Source: Litoditis marina
Taxonomy: Eukaryota; Nematoda; Chromadorea; Rhabditida; Rhabditidae
Direction: 5' to 3'
Length of the DNA: 64,000 nucleotides
NCBI GenBank assembly: GCA_964036275.1
Contig: OZ038439.1
Span: 7,725,169 to 7,789,168 of the forward strand
Below, in pieces: positions 45,815 through 60,200 of the stretch (position 1 is the first letter of the stretch; the number at the start of each line of letters is the position of its first letter). The notes under the pieces were generated by a model, which saw nothing but the letters and a program-made list of their open reading frames with translations, ran no database searches and was not told the origin of the DNA. Made by a program: the position numbers and the translations under genes.

Positions 45815-48800
45815 TTACTTAAAGATCTTGCCCTGGTTGAACTTCTTGCCGTCGAAGTCACCCTCCCACATGAAGTACTCATTGACCATCTTCTTGGTAG
45901 ACTCGGCCTTGGGGTCAAGCTTGGTCCACTCGTAACTCTCGTAGTCGATCTAAAAATACCACCTGAGAGCAAAATAATGAAAACTAGTTCGCAAACTTCT
46001 ACATAGAAAACATACATGTAGCAGTTATAATGGAAGAATTTGTCACTCAGGCAAACACTGACGAGATACCGCATCTCTCTACGAAAATTGTAACACTTTA
46101 CAAAGCAACGACAATGTAAGATGACTTATTCTCGATTGAAGGCGGGAAAATGATAAACACGAATACTGACCTGCCAATCAGGGGAGAGGGGGAAGGCCAA
46201 CTCCTGGCCTCTCCACACCCAAATTCCGGAGATGGTGGAGGCGTTGTCAGTTCCGAACAAAATCATGGAGGCGAATCCAGATTTCTTCAGCTTCTCAAGA
46301 CGTTGGAACATACCTTAAAATTCATAAGTTAAGCAGCTTCACACAAAAGTTTAGAGAAATAATTCGGAACCATGATAGCCAAATGAAAGATGAAGCTTAT
46401 TATAAAAGAGTTTACCTCCGATAAGATTGCAGCTCATGAAGGAGAGAGTCAGCTCTTCGGGGTACTTGTACTCGCACTTCCAGATGCTGTTGGCCTCAGC
46501 GTCGAAGTTCTCCCAGAAGTGGGGGATGGCCTTGGTGGCAGTGTCTTCGTTGGAGTACACACGCTTGAAGTTGTCCATGTTGAAGGTACCCTTGGGCACG
46601 CCTGCGAAAGGATCGGCTGACTTCTCGGGCTTGGGCTCATCGTCCTCCTCCTCGGCGGCGGGCTTGGGGGCAGCCTTGGCCTTCTCCTTCTTGGGCTCGT
46701 TCTTCTTCTTACCTAAACTATCAAACAATATTCAGAAGAAACATCAAAAACGAGCAAAATACCGTTTACTATTACAAGTAGCAAATAGTAAAAATCTACA
46801 TTATCTAGAGAGACGGAACTCACCATCGTCCTTCTTGACAGACTTGGCCAACTTAGCGGAGAGCTCCTTGAACTTGGCATCTGGAATATAAAAAAATGTA
46901 AGAGACAACACTAAGATATACTTGATTACCGCTAGCATGGCCAAGTACATCAACTCTCGCGTATCAGAAAAAGCTATTGATGAACCAACTTGCAAAGACT
47001 GCTCATTAGGAAAATCAAAAATGCCATTTCATAATTTATCACCACGGTAACACCAACTATCTTCCGAGACAGCCTGCTGACTGCGCAGTGAATACTAACA
47101 CTAACCATCGATTAGTGGCAGAGGTCATAATAGCCAAGATCACGACGATGAGATTTTCATTTGATAAATTTCCTAACAAACGAACATACCCGAGAAAGCG
47201 GAGACTTCGGTGCACAGCGTGACCGAACCGACGACCTCCTTCACAAGTGGCTGGTTGACAATGGTGTTGAACCAACGGGTGACATTGACGAACTTCTTGC
47301 GAGCAGCCTCATCAAGGACATACTGGAAAACATTTGTATGAGACACAACTAAGATCGTTAAGGAAGCCCGATCTCCAGAGGAGGTAGCGTGGGTCTTAAA
47401 GATCAACTCTCGGTCTCGAAAATCTGCCGACCAGACAAACCGCACTCAAAGACTGAGAAAACAGAACGTTAGTCATGCAAATTCACAATTTATCACCACG
47501 GTAACACTGTTCATCTTCCGAGACAAACTGCTGACTGCGTGGTGAATGCTATAGAAAATTCAAACATTCATTCACCTGGAAAGCGGGGAGCAGATCCAAT
47601 GCTACGCAGACATCGGAAACGGAAAGACGCTCGCCAACGAGGAAGGTCTTGGATACCAAGATTTCGTTGAAGATGGCCAGTTGAGCGAAAAGCTCAGCCT
47701 TGTATGTTCCAACAACCTGAAAGTGAGAAAATAAGCTGGTCTCCAAGAAAAGAATAGTACCGTTGATCAACATTGGGCAAGAATCACTTGAATTGTAAAA
47801 TCGATACTTTACACGGAAGAAAGCGGCGTGATTCTCTTTTGCCTATGAACGTAATAAAAAAATGCGCTTTGTATTCCACAGCTTTGACGGCAAGCTTATC
47901 CAGAGAAAATATTTAACCATTAGATATCAGAAAAATTACCTTGCTATCAACATTTGCTGCGGACACCGAGGGGAGGACATATCCGAGAACATTAGGAAGG
48001 AGAGAAGCCTCGGCCCACTGAAGCCATTGCACAACTTCGGAGGCCTGAAAATGGAGCGTTAACGATAGTTTAAAATGATCTAACTTATTCATATGAACAA
48101 ATCGTATCGGACCACAAAAAGTTCTAAAATTTATTCGTCTAATCCATCCACTAGATCTAAACGTGCAAACAAAACAACTTTTTTTCCCACTAGACATACA
48201 CGAGGGAAAATACAATAATTCAAAGAGACTACATGCGCGAGCATAGCAATATCAGAAAACAAAACTCACGTTCTTTCCATCGAACCCAGAAACGTGAAGA
48301 GCGACGGATTCGGCTCCGAACAGAAGAACTTCGCCCTCATAAGCGGGAGTCTAAACAAACAAGTTTACTGAAGAAAGAAACGTAATGATGACGCTCTGCG
48401 AGTTTGTATAAAAATGATTGAGTGTATTTGCCTAGCATTAATTTATGGAAATTCTAACACAATTTGAACAAGAAATTGTTGTAGATCGTGCACAACTTTA
48501 TGAAGGCAAAAATAGTGAAGACACTCTCAGTTATAGACTTTAACTAAACAATGTCTGAAACATACGAACGTAAAAATGCGAGCATTGAATTGATATCGAG
48601 AAAGCAGGCGAGATAGCAAATAATAAAGCCAGTAAAATAATAAACGTACCACTCCAAGGGGGAACTTGTCGGCGGGAGCAACATCTCCAGCCAGAGTCAC
48701 CTCGGACTTTCCTAGCTTGGCGGCGATCAGAACCTTCTGTGTTCTGAAGTTGTCCTTATTACCATAGAGCTTCTGCAAGATAACACACTGATCAGTAAAT

Positions 48801-49088
48801 TGAATTGATTAATTAATAAAAGAATACTAAAATGCAGAAAGGTCACTACAAGGCAAAAATGATGCAAAAGGTTCTGGACTGTCGCTCAACCAAGTGAAAC
48901 AAGTGATACAACGGTTCCAAACGATTGAAACTTTAAAAAAATACCATTTTGAAATTAGGTAATTTTTGAACAACTTGTTTTATATTAAAAAACAACTTCT
49001 TCACAGACTTTGCATAATAATTTTTCATGATAACACTAATCGAGATGCACATGTGTTCAAAAATAATATTACTTACTCCCTTGGCCAT
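45815..49088 (-). CDS. eef-1G: Translation elongation factor 1-gamma (418 aa)
   Basis: Eleven exons: 49088-49077, 48772-48650, 48350-48270, 48044-47940, 47842-47813, 47716-47576, 47322-47190, 46880-46824, 46712-46416, 46313-46171, 45949-45815; all phases agree and the sum is 418 codons plus TAA. Residues 1-45 are a GST-like N domain ([19 protein letters not shown]), 46-210 the GST C-terminal domain ([11 protein letters not shown] motif). Residues 228-255 are a Lys/Glu/Pro linker ([12 protein letters not shown]). The remainder is the conserved eEF1G C-terminal domain ([23 protein letters not shown]-region [15 protein letters not shown]), ending GKIFK. The protein anchors eEF1B-beta in the guanine-exchange complex that recharges eEF1A with GTP. 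The first coding exon is 4 codons and exon 5 only 10 codons. A likely spliced-leader acceptor lies at 49098-49099 (cttcaactag). Length matches the family (about 400-440). Confidence 0.97.
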
Positions 49089-49414
49089 GTTGATTTCCTA
49101 GTTGAAGCAAACTCCAAAGAGCAGCTTGAAGAAGTGATGAAAAATGAACCAACGAAAATGGAGCGATTGTAACACTGCGCGGCAGCCCATTCACATGCTT
49201 AACACAACACACTGCTGGGCAGTGTCGCAGTCTGCTCCAAGGTACCGTAACTTTGCCGGACTTTGCGCGCGAAAGACGAAAACCGTTAAAATTTGAATTT
49301 TCTTCAATTTTCGGTATGTTTTTTTGCATGTAGAAAGATTTATTCTATTAATCAGTGTTTTGATATGTTTTGGTAAAGTTTCATGCTTTCAATATAGCTT
49401 TACAGAGCTAGGTC
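49089..49414. promoter_or_regulatory. Divergent promoter region of eEF1-gamma and Ctf4
   Basis: 326 bases between two start codons on opposite strands. TTTGCGCGCGAAA at 49262-49274 contains, on the minus strand, TTTCGCGCG, a perfect match to the E2F consensus TTTSGCGCS. It is about 140 bases upstream of the Ctf4 start, a sensible place for S-phase control of a replication gene. Candidate spliced-leader acceptors sit on both sides (49098-49099 for eEF1-gamma, 49404-49405 for Ctf4). Confidence 0.5.
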
Positions 49415-52400
49415 ATGGCTCCAGGAACATTCTCAGATGTCAGGAGTCTACATGAGCGCGGAATCATTAGTATTGCATGTGACAAAAGCAACTCGAACAG
49501 TGAAAAAGTATGTTATCTGGCTCTATTAGTAATTAGTGTGGTGTAGGCGTGAACCAAGGAGTCTGTGTTAATTTACAAACGCTGCGTTTTGTGATTTTCT
49601 CTTTCTGTAGATCATAAAAAAAGATGTCTCGAAAAAAAGACATTTTAGAGGTGATTGAAAGTGCATGCAGTTCACTCAACCAAACACGTTCTCCTACTAA
49701 CATTCGCCCTCAGATCGGAGTACGTATTTTCACGCTAGGTAGCCTGCTTTCCGAGTGGTGTAGAAAGAAAATCGTTTCCTAAAAGCAGCAGAGAAATAGA
49801 TTTCAATTTATCAATGAATATGATCTCGCCCATGTGGTGTTGATGCGGCACAATTGTGCAGAATATCAACGATGTCAGAGCGCGTGCAACCGTTCAATAT
49901 TGTCATGTTTTCAGTTCATAACTTCCGGTACCGATGACACTCTGTACGTATGGGATAGTAAGTGTATTTCTGAGAATATTGGCCCGGTAACTAAGATCGT
50001 TGGCGAAGCTACCCACAGTTGTCTGGTGTGGAAGGTAAGTAGTTTTTTCCTATGCGTTAGTTCGGGGAGCATTTCAATAATCATTTCAAATTCAAGTAAA
50101 CACGAGTAAGATGTGACTATTCTACAAAATTGGGGAAAATTGTACGATTGTTATGTATTTAGACACTCTGACAGTCAAGATCAAGATAATTTCTGAACGA
50201 AGTGATGAAACTCTTACAGATTGTCAAGACAAATCAGTAATTAGAAATTTTTAGGATTCTCACGTGTATATTGGCTACACAACCACGGATCTCATCACTG
50301 GAGTTGACAAAAAAGTAATAGGGAAAGCGAGCCTGGATGATTTGGAGTCTCCCTCGCAGGTATGTATACATGTCATGTCACGAAGAGGTCGTTCCATTAT
50401 AATTATATCACCTACGAAACCGAAAATAGGCTGATCATTTATATTTCCAGGTTCTGTCGTTTTCACTCGAACCGACGGCTGTAGATGTAGGGAGTTCCTA
50501 TTTAGTTGCTGGCGGAAGGTAAGTTTCATATATATTGTGATACTAGAACACTATAATAAAATACAAAACTGTTGATCATTACTAGGCAGCTTTTTTCTTT
50601 GTTTGGCTTCAAATCTATCTAACTCGTGAATTACACACCAGTTTTTCGAATCAATAAGTGAAATTTGGTTCACATCAGGAACGACCGAGCTCCCTCAGAA
50701 CGGAGCCGGTGCCTGGGCTCGTGTATGGCCATTTTTAACTGCCTAATTTCAATTTTAATATCTCATGTTGTCCACAAACCACAAATTTTGATTGAAAATC
50801 GGGTGTTTTGTTTTGGTGACCAAACTACAAAACGGGATAGGAAGTGATGTTTTCACCAGTGAAGGCAACTATTGTTGAAACTAAAGTAGCTCTAAATCTC
50901 GATTTAGTGGAAATCGGGTGCTTCAATGAACAATGCAACAAAGTCGCCCTACTTTTGTCTTAACATCTGTACAATATTTCAGTGATTTCGCGGTGAAAAG
51001 ATTGGATTTGGCCACCGGGAAATACGAGCGATTTGACGTGAGCGGCGAGGTTCTCAGCATCAAGATTGACCCGAAAGAAGAGGTGAACTGCTGTTTTTTA
51101 GTTTAACATTGCTCTTATTGTTTTGTACTTGTATACCTTATTCCGTTCTCTATTTCCATTAGAAAACTTGGGGCGGTGCAATTAAATGCCCCATTCAAGC
51201 ATCGGGTGTTTCTATGAAAACGGGAGTTTTAACTACGCCAGTTTCAGAAATACTAACTATTCACAATTTCAAACTTAAAGTCAACCAACCATTTCACTCT
51301 GCAGCTTTGCGCAGAGCCAGTGTTCTCATTGATATGGCTATATAGTCATTTTGCCAATTTGTTCATAGATGTAAGGAAATATCCCACATTTGTGTGATAC
51401 ATATTTGGGAATAGATACATATTTGGAATAGATAAGATACATATTTGGGAATAAATTTTGTATTGAACAAAATATTTGCAGGTGTTTGCCCTCTCATGTA
51501 CAGATGGTTCTGTGATTATCTACAATCTAGAAGATGTCTCAGAGGTTGCCAAAATCAAGAATGCATTTCCGGGATTCAGTTCAATCGAGTAAGTTTCGAA
51601 ATGCGATTTATGGTCATACTCCAACAGCAGAATGAAAACTATGAAATTCAATATATTTCATTAGAAAAAAGAAAACTAATGTGATTTCTGCACAATAGCT
51701 GCACGGGATATTTATATGGAGACTTTTTGATTTTGAGAATATAGAACACACTGAGAAGATTTTTGTAAAAATGGGCTCCAGTTTAGTGGTTGTTGTTGTT
51801 GGTCACGTACACTCACTCTGCACCTTGGTAACTTGTACTTGACGAATTTCCCTACTATAATAAGCCTTCATTCCGATGAGAATTGCAATTTGCGAATTTT
51901 TTTCCGTTCTATGCATAATTGTGAACCTTATTCACTTATTTTAAGTGTAGGTTTCTAAAGTCATTATAGAGATGATCTATATTTAAGTGGTTTTCCCAAG
52001 TCATTTTTAGATAAGATATCATCGTACATCGTTATTTTCATCTGGCAAACTCATCTGGCAAACGTAGGGCGACTTTGTTGGATGGTTCAATGATTCCCCC
52101 TTTTCTCTTCGAAATAGATATTTTAAACTACCCTAGTTTAAACAATTGTCGATATTTATTAATGTAAAACATCATTTGCATTTCCCACACCATTGTTTCA
52201 GGTGAATCATGACCTGACTTTCAACAAATTTTTGTATACAACAAAGTAGTTTTACGAATGTCATCTGGCCAACTTATATATGAACGATTTTTCCTTTCAG
52301 CGTGAGTAACCCGCGAGTGCTTCTCACGTGGTCTTCTGATGGGAAGGAGCTGTTCGTTCCCTCTCAGGGCTGTGTCAAGGCTATCTCGCGGGACGACTGG

Positions 52401-55400
52401 ACCATGTCCACACGATCTTTCAAGGGAAAAGGCACTGAAGGGGTTGGTCTTTCGTGTTTGTAGTTTTTGTACACATATACCAGTAAGGTCCGACCATACA
52501 GCAGCGAAGTTGTTCCAATAGTCAGGAAAATTCGGAAAACGGATAATTTTTTCTACCGAAAAGAAGAATATAGGTCTAATTTTGATGATAAATCATAAAT
52601 TTTCATCTGATAACCTCTTAGTCGGACCTTACCGGTGTTTGGATCCGACTATTCGACAAAAAATAGTCAGTTTTTTGCTTTAAACACGTGAAATTTAGCG
52701 ATTTTGTATCAAAAATGGAGAAATGTTTATGTTTTCGGCGAAAAGGTAGTCCGTTGCTTAATATTTTCCGACTTCTCGGACGACTTTACCGCGATATGTT
52801 TGTAGATTCATCTAAATCGGAATTTGTTGTCGGTGGTCCCCATAAGAATTAATTGCAAATCAGGTGTTTTATCTGAGGAACCAAACTAGAAAACAGGGCG
52901 GGAGATGAGGTTTTCACCAGTACAGAGCAAAGTGCGACTATTGTTCGGATTAGGTAGGTCAAAATTGCGAATGCAAGAAAAACGGGTGCTTCAATAACAA
53001 AATCGCCCTATGTTTGTACAAATACCTGGTAGATTCTGTCGGAAAGCACCGTTCTTCAATTTTTCTGCAAAAATATCGGTGCAAGGGTAAAGGCAGTGAT
53101 GCCTACCATATTATTTTATTTCGTTAGAAAGAAAACACTTCAGAAAAAAAGTAGATTCATCGGAAATAAAACTTTGGAAATAAGTTTTTCCAGGACTCGT
53201 TCTCCGCGTGTTGCATCTCTTCTTCTGGCCTGTTGTGTGCCTCGACAATGAACAACAAAATAGTCGTCTGGCGTATTTCCGATAGGTCAGTTACGTGTAT
53301 TTGTACTATTACTGAATTACTGTCGCAATGTTGCTGTTATTTAGCATTTTATTTATGGAAATATTGGAGATAGAATATTTTCAGTGCATGAGCTTCTGTG
53401 TGATGATTGTTCCAATGATATATTTTTGTTCCAGTGATATAGTGTAGAGTCAATTGGACTTCTATTTCAGTAAGAATTAGGGAATTTGTTACTTTGAAAT
53501 CTCGACGTTGTAGATTTACGTGATGTCATCTATAGTGCACAGTTTAATAACCACACCATTTAAAATACAAATCTAGGTCGTTTTTCCAGGGAAATAGTGT
53601 CCTCTACCGAGTACAAGCGTATTGCACAGGGAAAGTGTACGATAACGGATATCTGCTTCGCTCCCTTCGATCAAAGATCAATCATTCTCACCGATGCCAA
53701 TGTGGGGTTTCATCATCTATTACCGGTTTTGATTTGACCAATTTTCTATCTATTGATCTATTCGAATATTGTTATCGTTAAGTCTCATAGAAACCACTCT
53801 ACAAGACAATTCACTCGATGTTGTTTAACAGGATACTTGAAGTTTTCGCAGGTCAAACAGTTCTACCTCAGATCACTTCTGAAACAGGATTTGTTTTACG
53901 CCTCATTCTGGACATATGCTATTTGCAATTCTTTTGTTCTGGTTCATTCTCAAAATGACTAATTACTCTTAGCAGAGATAAAACCAGTAAATGTAGAACC
54001 CAGTTAGCTGATTCGTGCCTTAGTTGGATGTAGAGTAAAACTCGAGAAATTGCGAACAAAAGAATGTGTTCAGGAAGGTCTTTGTACGTGGAAGAACGCG
54101 ATTCCCAGCAGTCTCGGGGATGGAGGGAAAACAACGACAAATTCAGAAGAAGCAATTGATTTCTCAGATGATGATATGGACGACAATGACGAGGTATAGT
54201 CATTTTCATTCCCACTTGGACTATTACAGTATGCGTTCTAAATGTCCACTAAATGTCCAAAACCAGTTTCTTATACTTTGAATTATCCGCTGCTGATTTG
54301 ATTAACTTCATGGGTCACGATAGAAAACGGAAGATAAAGATCCCTCACTACTCGTCATTTTGTGCGCACGAAAGCTGAGCTGAAAGCTTTTTGGTTTCTC
54401 TACGAAGAATAGTCACATGTTAGGAGGTGGTTGTTTTCGAGTCCCGAGAATTCAAATTCTCGTAGTATGAGTATGACGTGTTTTCATTGACAAAACAGGG
54501 TTTTTCCGAAGAATAGTCGTACTTTTCATCCATTCATACAGCCTTTTTCCTTTCCAGGAAAATTCGAATTCCCGAAAAAAGTCGAGAAATCGTGCTCTTT
54601 TCGACGACGAGGCAGACGATAATGGAGAAGAAGTAGAGGAAATCCAAGAGGACACCAAAAGTCAGTTTATCAGGGTTTTTTTATGATTTTTTGGTTGGTT
54701 ATTTATTTAAACGAAATATATTGTGTAACTAGGACGTTTTGCTTTTCTCCTCTTCCTCTGAGAAAAAACCCCAAAAATCTTCTTGAATCAAGGTCGAAAT
54801 CGAAACGATTTTTGAGTTCATCTTTTACTGAGCACATTCATATAACTATGTAGTTGTAGGTTGTAGGCACACACTTGTAATTTCAGTTTATCGAAAAAGC
54901 TCTTTTTTGAAGGTTTTTTTTCGTAATGAACAACAGAGAAACCGTTAGAAGCTAGCTGTAACATTCTCAACGGGTGGCCTGAACGTGCATGCAAACAATG
55001 CGTATCGATTGAGCACTCAGGTGCTCGAGAGACTCGAACTTAATCGATACATATCATTTGCCTGTTCGGGCCGAAGTTTCCCATTTTGGGGGCTCGAAGT
55101 ATGACCGCAGCCTAAATGATTACAAGAGAGTACTAGCAATAGTTATTTGTTGACATTTCAGATTCATTCGATATTGGCGCCATCAAGCGGACGTACGGTG
55201 ACAATGGTACAGGATCAGGGAGACTCGAGGACTTTGGCTTCGGACCCAGGTCCAACGAGAATTCGAATATGGGACAGGCGCCAACGGACTTCAGGTCGGC
55301 AGTATACGTATATTATTTACAAATCGGGGCGAAAAGGTTAAAAAAACAAGTTAAGATCCTGCGATAATCGTAAAATTTCATGATTCTTTACAACTTGACT

Positions 55401-57131
55401 GGTGTATTATTTTTTTCGAATCGTCTACACTAGACATATACTGTTTTTTTTGGTTGGTTAGGTTTACCGGAATGGGGTCTCAATCACTAAAATGTGCTGT
55501 GTGATATACTCTTTTCCATTCCTACGGAGACTCCTACAGTAGGATTTCGAAACTTCCAAGCCGTTTTGCTCACTGACTTTTGATCAGAGAAGTTGAGGAT
55601 TTTCGTACCTCATTCTCCTTTTCAGAATTCAGGTAGACAGGTAGTAAAGTAAATATACGAGAGCATTTTCGATGAACTGCATTTTCAGCTTCATAACAGC
55701 CTTCGGAAGTTTTGTAAGGTTACTGTAGGAATCTCAGTAAGAATGGTGTGAACTATATTCCAGTTTGTCATCGATGTTCGCAAGGTGAACGGCTCCTTGT
55801 AATATGGGTATTGCAAGTAGAGAGTGAAACATACTTGATGTTGTTATCTAACACTGTTTCGTACAGTATCACAACTACTACTAAACTCGGTTTTCTACCC
55901 ATATTGTGTTTCATAATAATAATATTAATAATATTTAGTTCGATGCTGCCAGCCCCGGTGACGAAGGTGGTCGAGTACGAGCCACCCGCCATTCCCTCCC
56001 AATTCGTATCTGGTTCCACTCCGAGTAGACTGGCACAGAGATATCTGGTACGTTGATGTTATTGACACATGATATAGATATCTGGTACGTTGATCATAGT
56101 TAAAATAGTTCAATGGCAGTGTAACAAAAATGAACGTGTGCAACCCAAAAAATGGACATGATACTACTGCAAAAGCAGAAGTGTTAATTCCTCTCGTTTA
56201 TCGCGTTTCAAACAGTTTTCTAAAAATGAGCGTAAGTTCCAGAAAAGGGCAAACATGGGCAGGTGTCAGCGCCATTTTGACGGGGTGTTCTACCTATGAC
56301 GCAGATGTTATTGACACATGATATAGTAGCTGGCTATTTTAAAATATGTAAAAGTCTCACTCTTTTGTGCTCTAGAACATTGAAAAATTACAGACGTTGT
56401 GAGGTCTGTCACTGTCAGATTGTTCTAGAATAGAAAATCGCACTATTACAATTTTCGAAATGACATTACCAGTATGAACAGTATGATATATCAACTATTG
56501 CCTGGTCTGAAAGATTGAAGTACTCTTAACTCTTCTGCAGTTTTATAAGACATCCTGTTGTTATTTTATAGAGAACAAACTCATTTAAAATAATAAAAGT
56601 ATGAGAAGTCTCTGGTATTTCAACATTAGTTTTTCTTCCAGAAATGGAACAGTTTTGGTGTGATCCGCTGCTACAATAACGAGAATGACAGTAATATCGA
56701 GGTATGTTCATAGTTTAAATTTTAATTTTATAAAGATTGCTCGGTAAAGTCAGATTTAGTTTTGGCTCTGAAGTCCATAGAAATTCATGAACCGGGCTCT
56801 TTTTCCCCCACTATCGGGCAAATTTGTTGAATTTTATTCGAAACGAGAGATCACATCTTACCGGTGTATGATCAAGACGTGATTGTTCCCTAAAAAACTC
56901 AGACACAATAGTCTTGTATGTCTATAGATAGGAATAAAGTGAATATGTAAGTATATATCATATGTAATCATTCTAGATCGAGTTCCACGACGCGAATATC
57001 CATTCGGACATTCTGCTGGACAACACTTCGACGAATTTCAGCATGGCTGACCTCTCGGACCGGGCAGTCGCACTGGCATCTGTACCCGAGGAGAAGAAGG
57101 AACACGGGTATGTTCACTTATATCTCTTCCA

Positions 57132-57200
<69 letters not shown>

Positions 57201-60200
57201 CTCTCTTTCTCTCTCCCACAATTCAATAAGAAAAGAGCATTGTTTGCGTTTTGGTGGCTTTTCAGTCAAATGTGCCTAAGCAAAAGCATGCGTGTACGAC
57301 GCGTCTCTCAAAAAATTCAATTTTCAAACCAATCGCAATGATTTCAAAAAGATGATCTCACAATCTCACTCTTTTCTTGTCATACAAATGTTATTATCAT
57401 AAAAAGGACTCAATCCCTGTTACAATCTAAATGTGGTTGTTGCAGTGAGATGCTGGTCATCCACATCAATTCATGGGACCCGGAATCTCAACGATGGACG
57501 ACGAAATTCCCGCTCAAGGATGGTCCACTGGATGTGTTGGTTTGTAGTTACAGCCGCATACACTATCCTACATACCCCGCTCACAATTCTCTGCGCAAGG
57601 CCAAGGGTCTCTCATTTTTTCCCGGAAGCTCACAAAACCCTCCTCTTTTTGAGTCGCGACCCCTCCAAAATACTTCAAAACAGACATTTTCATCAATGTT
57701 CGGTTTAATGTTCACTATTCTTGTATGATGTTCGCTGGTGCTCAATTTGCGGCCCTTACTTTCCATAAAAATTAGTTCGGAATCCCTCATCTCATAAGAG
57801 GCCTTGGCGGTGTCTGGCGCAACCCCTACTGCAACAGCAAATCTTCAATTTTGCGGAAAACCTGGTACTTGCGCTTAAACCGGGGCCTCTCCTATTTCCT
57901 ATTTTCTAACCGCAATACCTCTGCCAAGGCTAGGATTTGTAACAGCACTCAGCCCATTTTGTTGTTCCCAGTCAAGCAAGTACTCGCTTCCTTCGAAACC
58001 CTCAATTAAAATTACCTGTATTTCAAAAATACGGAAAATTTCGCCTTCACATACACATTATAACTTTCCCCTCATTTTCCGTGTTTAAAGTCGACGTTCG
58101 ACGGTTCGACCATTCTACACGAACCACTTGGCTTTTGACCAATTTCAACCATTGTCGCGTCCTCGTTGTTACGAAGCTATTTTCATGAAATATAATTTTT
58201 TTCATAATCTCAATATAGTGGTAACTAACTACTAATTTACAGGTCTCCCGTGAGTTGATAGCCGTGATCACTGAGCAGAGGAACATTCGCCTGTTCACCC
58301 TCGCCGGAACACAGCGACATATTATCAGTCATCCAGGTATCATCTCTTTCATTTTACTGGTTCACCTGCAATAATCTTCGGAAAGACAGATTTGTTGTGA
58401 CATAGGTGGTATAGTGTCGGTTGGAGAGTTGGTACAGTCAAGCATCGCTCCCAATCGAAAGTTATAGGTTTGATGAGAGTGAAGGTGTTCAACGTTCGTC
58501 CTTCCCTTTATACGTCCTTCACAATTCAACCAGTTATCGATTATCGCAGTCACACTTGTGAATGAGCAGTATTTAGTGGAGTGTTACACTTGAAATATAG
58601 CCTCGATTGGCTATTTAGAGATATTTAGTTGAGGACGGATTCAGTTTCATCTGAAATACAAATACTCGGTCAATTATGTTATCTAGTTACCTGCCACCCG
58701 TTCAGGTCCCATCCTGACAGCTACCATGTTCGAGAGCAAGATAAGTGTGGCCTCAGTGACTGGCGGAGAGTATTTCGAGGAGAAGAGGGGAGAGAGGAGG
58801 AGCAAGGCACAGTATCAGGTGGGTATTCGAGAGCAAGATAAGTGTGGCCTCAGTGACTGGCGGAGAGTATTTCGAGGAGAAGAGGGGAGAGAGGAGGAGC
58901 AAGGCACAGTATCAGGTGGGTATTCGAGAGCAAGATAAGTGTGGCCTCAGTGACTGGCGGAGAGTATTTCGAGGAGAAGAGGGGAGAGAGGAGGAGCAAG
59001 GCACAGTATCAGGTGGGTACGACCACATCTTCGTTGTAGTTTGATCTCTAATGGCAAGGGATCAAACTACAAACACGGCGCTTCGGGGAAAAGCTATCCC
59101 TAATGCTCTGGCTTTCTCACATCCATGTGCTTTTCAATGAGAAATGTTCCGAGTTCCGATTATTCTGGATCAGCGAGCGAAGCAGGATCGGAGACAATTT
59201 GGCTGTTTTCAAATTTGGAAAGGGGAGATTTTCGTGAAAAGTAATTGAGCTTTCGCCATAATTGGAAGAGCTGCCCTACGTTTGACGTTTGATGCGGAAT
59301 CGAATAATCAGGGGTGACCAAAAAGCTGACCGACCCTCTCACCGGTACGACCCCTCCCTCTTAAAATATAGAAATTGACCGAAAAATACGGAATTATTCT
59401 TCAAATTTGGGAGAGGTTCACGAAAACTGGCAAAAATCACCATAGTTTTTAAAATTTTCAGCCCTGTTGGGGCTTCCCCCCCCTGAAAATGTTGCACGCG
59501 TGCAACTTGTGGTCACCCCTGCGAATATGGATCAACAATGAGAAATGGGTTCATTTTATTGAACAGTAATAGGCATAACTGTGCCGCACTCAATATTACC
59601 ACTGTTGCAGTTCTCCGTGTGTACATATGACGTGAACAGCAAATCGTGGTTCCGTCAGTCGTCGAATATTTCTTCTGTGTCGATTCCGGTTGGGCCGGGA
59701 CATAAACTGGAATGGCTGGGGTACTCGAATGAGGGACAACTAGTCGCCATGGACAATTCTTGTGAGTCTTCAGGGGGTAGCTGTTTTCATAGAAGGGATT
59801 GACAATGTTTGTATTGGAAGGTATCCAATATATCGCGAGTTTTGGGTTGTGCATAACTTGTTGTAAGTGCTTTATATCACTTTTCATTATTTTAGCTCGG
59901 AATAGAAAAAAATCTTACTCTTCTGAAGATTTGATTTCTTTCTAGAAATTGGTCTCAGTCTTTCAGTTTTAATGATTATTTCTATTCGTCAAACAAATTA
60001 TTGCAAACAGAATTAGAATCCGCTCTCACCAGTTTGAAAATAGAAAGTGCCCGATAATCTGATTTTTCTCCTTCTCTAGATACGGTGCGTTTGTTGACGT
60101 CGGGCGGCTTCTGGACCCCTATCTTCGACGGGGCGGCAGAGATCAAAGAGAAGTCGGACGCCGTCTGGCCCATTTCCGTCGTGGGTGGTCGCTCGAAGCA

